A stretch of 10,751 nucleotides of DNA from Chrysochromulina tobinii (Eukaryota > Haptophyta > Prymnesiales > Chrysochromulinaceae), in contig JWZX01001734.1 of assembly GCA_001275005.1 (NCBI GenBank), positions 1 through 10,751 on the forward strand. Direction: 5' to 3'. The notes beneath the pieces are model-generated. The model was not told the origin of the DNA, ran no database searches, and saw only the letters and a program-made list of their open reading frames with translations. The translations under genes and the position numbers were made by a program. Positions 1 to 5,479 of the stretch are shown here, one piece after another (the stretch's first letter is position 1; each line of letters opens with the position of its first letter).

Positions 1-2265
1 GAGCGGCGCCGCGGTGTGACTAGCCATGGAGCACTCGCGGCTGAGGGCATCGATGATCTCTTGCACCTTGGCAAACGAGACCTCTGGCTCCATGGAGGTG
101 TGCACGCGCGAGAGCACGAAGAGTTTCCCGCAGCACTCCTGAAAGGCGTCGGCGCTCGCTTTGGACATGTTCGCGTCGAGATAAGGGCGCAGCTTGGCCA
201 GCCCGGCTGCCCTAGAGTCCGCCTTGAAGACGGCATCGATGGTCTCTTCGTAGATCATGCTGAAGGCATCGCGGGGCCGCGAGGTCGCGCCTGTGCGGGC
301 CTGCGAAGTCGCGCCTGCACCCAAGGCCACATCTGAGCCCGCCGTCGAGCTCCCGCCATCGCCGTGTCTTTTTCTTCCACGCCTTGAGCTCCCAGCATCG
401 CTTCCAGCACCGCCGCCATCGCTGCCACGTCGATCGCTGCCACCAGCGGAGGGTGGGCCGGGCGGGATTGAGTATGGCGACGACTCGGATGGAGGGCATG
501 GAGGGTGATCAGGCAAGGCCCAACGCGAGTCCTCCCATTGCAGATGAGTCTGCTGTTTGAAGCGGTGTTCGAGCAGCTGGAGGTCGAGCTGGGCGCGGTC
601 GCGCGAGACCCGAAAATTGTCGGCCAGGCGGCGGTAGTGGCGGCGATAGAAGCAAACCAACAAAAGTCCCAGAAGTGCGAGACTCGCTGCGAGGGCGAAG
701 GCGTGCATCGCAACTGCGGGTTGCTCGGGGACCACAACTGCAGCTGGTTGGTAGAATGGCGATGCAGGTGGTTGTGGCGAGCCATTACGTGATGGTGATG
801 GTGATGGTGATGGTGCACGTGATGGTGATGGTGCACCGCCCGGCAGCGGTGGTAAATCTGGAGGCGGACCATCACACGAATCGCCATTGCAACCACCAGG
901 CACCACTGGCATCATTAGCAAAGCAACAAAGCAGGTGGTTGCTGCAGTCTGGCTTGTTGTGGTGAGTGTCTTCGACCCGAATGATGCGTTGCCCTTGAAG
1001 GAGCCCGTCACGAGAGCCACGCCCGCGCCATCGTGCGCGATGCCGAGGCCTTCGTCATCGGACGCGCCGCCCGCCTGGACGGCCCAGTCGATGGCGCCCG
1101 ATGACGTCACGTGCATCACGAAAGCGTCGACACTTCCTTGGCTGGTGAGCGACATCGAGCCGAACGATGCCTTGCCGCTGAAGAAGCCCGTCACGATAGC
1201 ACCGCCCGCGCCATCGTGCGCGATGCCGTTGCCTTTGTCATAGGACGCGCCGCCCGCCTGGACGGCCCAGTCGATGGCGCCCGACGACGTCACGTGCATC
1301 ACGAAAGCGTCGGTTATTCCTTGGCTGGTGAGCGACATCGAGCCGAACGATGCCTCGTCGCTGAAGAAGCCCGTCACGAGAGCACCGCCCGCCCCATCGT
1401 GCGCGATGCCGGTGCCTTTGTCATTGGACGCGCCGCCCGCCTGGACGGCCCAGTCGATGGCGCCCGACGACGTCACGTGCATCACGAAAGCGTCGTCACC
1501 TCCTCGGCTGGTGAGCGACATCGAGCCGAACGATGCCTTGCCGCTGAAGAAGCCCGTCACGAGAGCACCGCCCGCGCCATCGTGCGCGATGCCGTTGCCT
1601 TTGTCATAGGACGCGCCGCCCGCCTGGACGGCCCAGTCGATGGCGCCCGATGACGTCACGTGCATCACGAAAGCGTCGACACTTCCTTGGCTGGTGAGCG
1701 ACATCGAGCCGAACGTTGCGCTGCCGCTGAACAAGCCCGTCACGAGAGCACCGCCCGCCCCATCGTGCGCGATGCCGTTGCCTTCGTCATCGGACGCGCC
1801 GCCCGCCTGGACGGCCCAGTCGATGGCGCCCGATGACGTCACGTGCATCACGAAAGCGTTGGCAAATCCTCGGCTGGTGAGCGACATCGAGCCGAACGTT
1901 GCGTTGCCGATGAAGAAGCCCGTCACGAGAGCACCGCCCGCGCCATCGTGCGCGATGCCGTTGCCTTTGTCATAGGACGCGCCGCCCGCCTGGACGGCCC
2001 AGTCGATGGCGCCCGACGACGTCACGTGCATCACGAAAGCGTCGGCACTTCCTCGGCTGGTGAGTGACACCGAGCCGAACGATGCCTTGCCGCTGAAGAA
2101 GCCCGTCACGAGAGCACCGCCCACGCCATCGTGCGCGATACCATGGCCTTCGTCATAGAACCCGCCGCCCGCCTGTACGGCCAAATACTTGGCCGTCGTG
2201 TCATGCATCGTGCCACCCGTGGCACGCGAGGGAGAGTTAGGTGCAGGGGCGTGCCCTGCAACCAT
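1..2265 (-). CDS. Beta-propeller (SBBP-repeat) single-pass membrane protein, receptor-like, C-terminus beyond the window
   Basis: Seen: the minus frame beginning at ATG 2265 has no stop down to base 1 (755 codons). An in-frame TAG lies just upstream (about 2287-2289). Residues ~20-450 are seven units of 61 residues, each with GIAHDG, VTGFF, FGSMSLTS, AFVMHV and WAVQAGG motifs. This is the pattern of the bacterial-style SBBP (seven-bladed beta-propeller) repeat family. Then come C459 and C464, a Pro/Ser stalk (~466-518), one hydrophobic helix (~521-540) and a basic stop-transfer cluster (RRHYRR). A cytoplasmic tail follows: a charged, possibly coiled segment (~547-575), a Ser/Gly/Arg low-complexity stretch (~580-660) and a helical region (~666-755) that I do not recognise. 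Inferred: type I surface protein, ligand-binding or adhesive propeller outside and a signalling or anchoring tail inside. Odd: no signal peptide at this start, so ATG 2208 or an upstream exon remain possible. No catalytic domain is visible before the edge. Confidence 0.8.
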   Translation of the reverse strand, partial: MVAGHAPAPNSPSRATGGTMHDTTAKYLAVQAGGGFYDEGHGIAHDGVGGALVTGFFSGKASFGSVSLTSRGSADAFVMHVTSSGAIDWAVQAGGASYDKGNGIAHDGAGGALVTGFFIGNATFGSMSLTSRGFANAFVMHVTSSGAIDWAVQAGGASDDEGNGIAHDGAGGALVTGLFSGSATFGSMSLTSQGSVDAFVMHVTSSGAIDWAVQAGGASYDKGNGIAHDGAGGALVTGFFSGKASFGSMSLTSRGGDDAFVMHVTSSGAIDWAVQAGGASNDKGTGIAHDGAGGALVTGFFSDEASFGSMSLTSQGITDAFVMHVTSSGAIDWAVQAGGASYDKGNGIAHDGAGGAIVTGFFSGKASFGSMSLTSQGSVDAFVMHVTSSGAIDWAVQAGGASDDEGLGIAHDGAGVALVTGSFKGNASFGSKTLTTTSQTAATTCFVALLMMPVVPGGCNGDSCDGPPPDLPPLPGGAPSPSRAPSPSPSPSRNGSPQPPASPFYQPAAVVVPEQPAVAMHAFALAASLALLGLLLVCFYRRHYRRLADNFRVSRDRAQLDLQLLEHRFKQQTHLQWEDSRWALPDHPPCPPSESSPYSIPPGPPSAGGSDRRGSDGGGAGSDAGSSRRGRKRHGDGGSSTAGSDVALGAGATSQARTGATSRPRDAFSMIYEETIDAVFKADSRAAGLAKLRPYLDANMSKASADAFQECCGKLFVLSRVHTSMEPEVSFAKVQEIIDALSRECSMASHTAAPL
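790..834 (+). repeat. Hexanucleotide microsatellite (tgatgg)n coding for Ser-Pro stalk
   Basis: A run of tgatgg units, interrupted once by a gcacgt segment, encodes alternating Ser-Pro pairs on the minus strand in the stalk between propeller and membrane helix. Such slippage-prone repeats commonly vary stalk length between alleles. The His-rich translation of another minus frame here is only a shadow. Confidence 0.75.
973..2190 (-). repeat. Seven-copy 183-bp tandem repeat encoding propeller blades
   Basis: The marker gcccgtcacga recurs at 1003, 1186, 1369, 1552, 1735, 1918 and 2101, every 183 bases exactly (61 codons), so all copies stay in frame on the minus strand. Interior copies are nearly identical at the DNA level. 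The right-end copy (first blade) and left-end copy (last blade) are diverged, as expected for array edges. Variants are shared between non-adjacent copies: the SYDKG variant recurs at 366-bp spacing, and the gtcgacacttccttgg block at 1126 and 1675 is 549 bp apart (three units). This points to unequal crossing-over or gene conversion inside the array. Confidence 0.93.
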
Positions 2266-2343
2266 TCCGCGACAACGAAGATTTATCTATCGTGTTAGCG
2301 CACTAGCTTTTTGGACGACCTATCTTATCCTTAGCATAGCTCG

Positions 2344-2362
2344 AAGAGCGCTCCGCGCTCTT
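2344..2362. repeat. Perfect 8-bp hairpin
   Basis: Arms AAGAGCGC (2344-2351) and GCGCTCTT (2355-2362) with a 3-base loop tcc. A sister hairpin with the same design lies at 2412-2426. No run of T follows on either strand that would make it a bacterial-type terminator. Function unknown. Confidence 0.6.
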
Positions 2363-2395
2363 TCTCACCGGAAGTTCACACTTCACTTCCTCACA

Positions 2396-2476
2396 AAAAT
2401 ATCAACGCGTCAAGCGCTCTGCGCTTCGCCCTTCCGCGGCCGCCGTCAGCGCGTCAGGCTGCTGCGCTGATATTTT
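2396..2476. repeat. Imperfect 13-bp inverted repeat with 55-bp spacer
   Basis: AAAATATCAACGC at 2396-2408 matches the reverse complement of 2464-2476 at 12 of 13 positions. It encloses the second GC-rich hairpin. It could be a small palindromic element or simply structured intergenic DNA; no target-site duplication was recognised. Confidence 0.45.
2412..2426. repeat. Perfect 6-bp hairpin, sister of the one at 2344-2362
   Basis: Arms AAGCGC (2412-2417) and GCGCTT (2421-2426) with loop tct. It shares the AGCGC-tcY-GCGCT core with the neighbouring hairpin, suggesting a repeated motif and not coincidence, although GC-rich DNA makes such stems easy to form. Confidence 0.5.
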
Positions 2477-2622
2477 ATTTCCCCACCCTCACCTCCCTCT
2501 ACACGTTTGGGCGCGCACCAAACGATGTCGTCGTCCCGACGGTAATTCAACATCCAAATATGGATGTTACGTCCCACCCAAGTGTCAGAGACACTTTCGG
2601 ACATTCGGAGGACATGCCTCAT
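2446..2622 (-). CDS. Short unassigned ORF; possible upstream exon of the propeller gene
   Basis: From ATG 2622 on the minus strand there are 58 codons to TGA at 2448-2446. The frame is already open upstream to about 2682. The product has a fairly protein-like composition (Trp-rich, containing SDTWVGRNIHIWMLNY and DDDIVWCAP) but matches nothing I recognise. A consensus-like donor (GGGAG|GTGAGG, G at 2492) lies inside it. Joined to the acceptor-like TTGCAG ending at 2256, it would enter the propeller frame in phase (phase 1). It carries no signal peptide. It may be chance, a mobile-element remnant or a real 5' exon. Confidence 0.2.
   Translation of the reverse strand: MRHVLRMSESVSDTWVGRNIHIWMLNYRRDDDIVWCAPKRVEGGEGGEIKYQRSSLTR
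2549..2568. promoter_or_regulatory. CArG-like palindrome
   Basis: A perfect inverted repeat AACATCCA-AATA-TGGATGTT whose centre, CCAAATATGG (2554-2563), fits the CC(A/T)6GG consensus bound by SRF-type MADS-domain factors. It lies about 290 bases upstream of the putative start of the propeller gene. However, it also falls inside the short unassigned ORF, and regulation by a MADS factor is only inferred from the consensus. Confidence 0.3.
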
Positions 2623-2712
2623 GCGAACCCGTTCCTGTCCGTAGTATTGGTGATGGCAGCTGGCCGCGCTGGCTCGTCTTCAGGCCTTGATTAGTGCCAT
2701 TTCTTCTACAGA

Positions 2713-2761
2713 CTCCCTCTTCTCTCCTTCTCCTTCCTTTCCCTTCTCCTTTTTTTCTTTT
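2713..2761 (+). repeat. 49-base uninterrupted pyrimidine tract
   Basis: Every base from 2713 to 2761 is C or T on the plus strand (purine on the minus strand). Such tracts occur in promoters and upstream of 3' splice sites. Here no plus-strand exon is evident downstream, and on the gene-bearing minus strand it reads as a polypurine run, so it is not an acceptor tract for either neighbour. Confidence 0.6.
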
Positions 2762-3200
2762 ATTTCTCCAACCGTTAGTAAAACACCGCCGAATTTCCCG
2801 TCCTGCAGTCCCGACGATGATTGCGGAATTGCATGTTCAAGTTCACAACACGTGAATTGCCAACTCGGCAAACGCTCGACCACAGGTCCCGTGGAGACAC
2901 AGTGTGGAGGGCGCAGACAGACACAAACACACCGAAGCAGACAGACATCAGGGGTGCGGGAGCGGTCAATGTATTGAAGGGAAGAAGACGGTGAGGGACG
3001 CGTGTGCACATCCCGTTCGCACAAACTCACGCAAGGAGGGCGCCAAAAAACTCGACGTTCACATCCATTTTTCAGTGCCAGGAAAAACGCACTCTCTCAC
3101 GTCAACATCTCGCACCTCAGAGTCTAAGTCTCTCAGACCGAGTCCAGACGCACCCCAGGCTATCATTTGTACTTAATATACTCAGATTCCCAAGACAGAT

Positions 3201-4070
3201 TTAGCCATTTAGCTCCGGCCGTCCGCTGCCGCTCTCTGCCTCCTCGAATTTGAGTGCGGCTCCATTGACGCAGAAGCGCGGGCGGACAGTCGGGTCGTTG
3301 AGCACGAAGGCGGCCTCGGGGCCGCCTGGGTCGGTGGCGGGCACTGGGTCGTCCACGGGCGCAACTGCAGGTCCGTCGCTGAACACGTGGCCGAGGTGGC
3401 TCCCGCAGTTGGAGCACTTGATCTCCATGCGGCCGCCGAGGGCCTCCCTCCGGTACTCGACGCCACCGCCGGCCGTGCGCCAGAAAGACGGCCAGCCTGA
3501 GCCGGAGTCATATTTGGCAGCAGAGTCGAAGAGCTTGGCACCGCAGCTCGAGCAAAAGTAAGCACCATCGCGCGTCTCGTCGTTGAGAGGCGAGGAGAAC
3601 GGCGGCTCCGTGACACCTAGTTTTGTGACAGCCAATCGGAACGGTGCAGATTGGCCGGCGCCGAAGGAGAAGAGCAGCTGAAAGAGCGCATACGCCACCA
3701 GCAGGCCAGGTCCGCCAAGGGCTTGTATTGGGGCGGCATTGAGTGGCGCCCCCGACGAAACCCAATCCTTCACGACGTCATTGCTGGCCACGTCTTTGGC
3801 CGTCAGCACGACAATGGCCGTATATAACACGTTATACGTGATCGGAGGGAACATCGGCTTGCCCTCCTTCTGTCGATCTTGGTTGTAGCTCTTCATGCGC
3901 TCTTGCGCCCTCTTGAGACCCGCTTCAGCAGCCTCTCTGCTGCTCTCGTCGAGACGCGATACTGTCGCGCGGCGATCACTGTGAGCGCGACGACTAGATG
4001 GATTTTGCATGCCGCCAGCATTGTAGCTCGCAGCCGCTGTCGCAAGAGCCAGGACGGCTCCGATGCGCAT
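3201..4070 (-). CDS. MSRB: Methionine-R-sulfoxide reductase B, probably plastid-targeted, with membrane-associated N-terminal extension
   Basis: Reduces methionine-R-sulfoxide in proteins. Seen: 289 residues. The MsrB domain spans ~152-276 with zinc ligands C173/C176 and C219/C222, the GWPSFW substrate loop (192-197), HLGHVF (225-230) and the catalytic cysteine C267 in RFCVNGAALKF. These are the only five cysteines. The usual recycling-Cys position before GWP is Ser (S191), so this looks like a 1-Cys type regenerated by a thioredoxin or glutaredoxin without an internal disulfide. The start at 4070 gives a hydrophobic signal-like N-terminus followed by a Ser/Arg-rich segment (22-40), resembling a bipartite secondary-plastid presequence. 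Residues ~77-91 and ~120-137 are hydrophobic and may anchor the enzyme in a membrane. An extra ~22-25 residues separate HLGHVF from the catalytic Cys. No intron is apparent. Targeting is inferred; the family call is firm. Confidence 0.92.
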   Translation of the reverse strand: MRIGAVLALATAAASYNAGGMQNPSSRRAHSDRRATVSRLDESSREAAEAGLKRAQERMKSYNQDRQKEGKPMFPPITYNVLYTAIVVLTAKDVASNDVVKDWVSSGAPLNAAPIQALGGPGLLVAYALFQLLFSFGAGQSAPFRLAVTKLGVTEPPFSSPLNDETRDGAYFCSSCGAKLFDSAAKYDSGSGWPSFWRTAGGGVEYRREALGGRMEIKCSNCGSHLGHVFSDGPAVAPVDDPVPATDPGGPEAAFVLNDPTVRPRFCVNGAALKFEEAESGSGRPELNG

Positions 4071-4290
4071 CGTGAAATTGCTCAGACCTTCGCGACGTCC
4101 CGCCCTTCAAGAAGTTCTCAGAATTGCAAAGGCGGAGCAATCTTTCTCGAGGATGTCGGTTCTTTTTTTACACGTGGCGTCGAGCTGAGCGCTTCGGTCG
4201 CTTTTGTCATCCTTCCAGGGCACGACACGCTGGGGGACGCCCGGCTCGATCTTGGACCCAGTCTAAATCATCCTCACGATTGCTGGCGGA
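4071..4290. promoter_or_regulatory. Divergent intergenic region, shared promoter of MsrB and the 4-TM gene
   Basis: The two neighbouring start codons face away from each other across only 220 bases, so both promoters and 5' UTRs must lie here unless there are unseen 5' exons. I see no TATA box at a convincing position. A short T-run (4164-4171) is the only low-complexity feature. Confidence 0.5.
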
Positions 4291-5088
4291 ATGCCGACTC
4301 TGAGGGCGGCAGAGGGAGTTCCAATCGTCACGGGCGTCCCCGTGAATGCTTCAAGGCGGGCGAATGATTACGACGACTACGAGGATGTATCGACGGACCA
4401 GATGCAGACATCAGGTCGGCCCCCGATCGTGCGCGGGCACAGGATCAGCGATCTCAGACAGCAGGCTTCACACTCCCCGACAAGCCAGCGGATGATGGCT
4501 TGCCTGAATGTTGTGTCGGGCATCATTCTCCCCTACATGGCCTACTACTACTACCTGCAGTATGGTGACCGCATGTGCAGCAAGCCCGTCGCTGGCTGGC
4601 TGTACACCTACGCGATGGTCAGTGCCACTACTGGCATCATCGGCCTCTGGGCAAACTTCAAGCAGCTCGGTGCGATTGCGCAGTTGCAACGTGCGCAGGC
4701 GCTGCCCGAAGGCCCCGAGAAAGAGCAGGCGACTGCGGAGGCGATGATCACCTTTGGCAGCATCGGCTGCATTGTGTGCTGCATCCTCTTTCCCCTCGGC
4801 GTCTTCTCCTTCTTCTGGTGGGTCAAAGGCAACTTTGATGTGTGGGGTACCTACCCACGCACCGACATCCGGCCCGATGAGCCGTGGGCAGACTTCAAGG
4901 GGTGCGACGCGGACCTGCTCAATGCTGCACGTACCATCTACTTCTGGACGTACGGGATCATCCTCTTCTCTTGCTTCAGCTTTTGCGCGGTGATGGGAGT
5001 CGTCTTGGCAGCTGCTGAGGAGGCTGCAGGGGAGGCCCGAGCTGAGGAGTTAGCACGGCGCCCTCGGCACGGAGCCGCGATGCTTTGA
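4291..5088 (+). CDS. Four-transmembrane-helix protein of unknown function
   Basis: Family not recognised. Seen: 265 residues. A polar N-terminal ~70 residues with an acidic Asp/Tyr-rich patch (DYDDYED, 26-32) is followed by hydrophobic helices at ~71-90 (with a YYYY run), ~102-123, ~152-177 (Cys-rich, ending FFWW) and ~214-242. The tail is Ala/Glu/Arg-rich. Between helices 3 and 4 a 35-residue loop holds WGTY and a GCDADLL segment. The W...C-D-x-x-L pattern before the last helix recalls membrane domains of some protist RING-type proteins, but no RING is present here, so this is only a loose resemblance. ATG 4291 is the first in-frame Met of a composition-consistent ORF ending in TGA at 5088. 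Location is presumably endomembrane or plasma membrane. Not a classical tetraspanin: the CCG motif is absent. Confidence 0.75.
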   Translation: MPTLRAAEGVPIVTGVPVNASRRANDYDDYEDVSTDQMQTSGRPPIVRGHRISDLRQQASHSPTSQRMMACLNVVSGIILPYMAYYYYLQYGDRMCSKPVAGWLYTYAMVSATTGIIGLWANFKQLGAIAQLQRAQALPEGPEKEQATAEAMITFGSIGCIVCCILFPLGVFSFFWWVKGNFDVWGTYPRTDIRPDEPWADFKGCDADLLNAARTIYFWTYGIILFSCFSFCAVMGVVLAAAEEAAGEARAEELARRPRHGAAML

Positions 5089-5479
5089 GCTTCGATTCGT
5101 GCGTGGCTGCCGTTCGGCTGCCGCGACACTGGGGCAAGGCACCGGGTCCGTCCATGGCGTGCATTACAGTTAGGAGGCGGCGCCCTGGGTGGTGGGTGTG
5201 ATTCTTTCGTCGTACGTTTCTTCGACTGCGTCGCTTCGGATTCACTGGCCAGCGGCCTTTTCACGACCGGTCATCGGCACACGATTGCTCATTTGAACGC
5301 AAACGTCGTGTTCCTCGCGTTCGTACTCAGTTCCTTTTCAGTTCCTCCCAGCTAGTAACAGTGTGCCCAGTTGCCTGACAAGCTCTGGCCGCCGCCTCTG
5401 AGCAACGCATTCTCTCCTATGTGGTCATTTCCCACAGTCCCCGGCCCGGCCGTGGGGCGGTCGAGTCGCGCGAGCGAAG
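5089..5479. other. Intergenic region upstream of Ku80
   Basis: It holds the 3' UTR of the 4-TM gene and the 5' region of Ku80. No RNA gene or recognisable ORF was seen. An ATG at 5419, out of frame with Ku80, could act as an upstream start if the transcript begins before it. Confidence 0.6.

Larger units (their letters stand above)
2266..3200. other. Intergenic region without a convincing gene (about 0.9 kb)
   Basis: This stretch separates the 5' end of the propeller gene from the 3' end of the MsrB gene (both minus strand), so it should hold the MsrB 3' UTR and the propeller-gene promoter or 5' exons. It is less GC-rich than the flanking genes. It contains two short GC-rich hairpins, a 13-bp imperfect inverted repeat, a CArG-like palindrome, a 49-base pyrimidine run, and a CAGA-rich microsatellite near 2915-2945. 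Open frames here are short, low in complexity and lack recognisable motifs. Confidence 0.7.

Noticed and set aside
255-896. Minus-strand ORF with long His runs
   Set aside because: The His runs are an alternative frame of the tgatgg microsatellite. The neighbouring frame encodes the Ser-Pro stalk of the propeller protein.
1098-2030. TGACGTCA/CACGTG (CRE and G-box-like) motifs in each repeat
   Set aside because: They encode the conserved HVTSSG segment of each blade and recur only because the unit repeats; a regulatory role is unsupported.
887-2067. Plus-strand repetitive ORFs across the 183-bp array
   Set aside because: They are antisense shadows kept open by the codon-multiple period. Only the minus frame gives a known repeat fold and continues into a stalk and membrane helix.
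973-2190. CRISPR-like or satellite array
   Set aside because: There are no short repeats with unique spacers. The whole 183-bp unit is repeated, in frame, and codes for protein.
2680-3030. Minus-strand ORFs here, including a signal-peptide-like start at 2948
   Set aside because: The hydrophobic stretch derives from a TGTCTG microsatellite and the rest from a polypurine run; no domain and no consistent splice path to the propeller frame.
3879-4367. 162-codon plus-strand ORF over the MsrB N-terminus and divergent promoter
   Set aside because: Overlaps two better-supported genes, no motifs, and composition of an antisense shadow.
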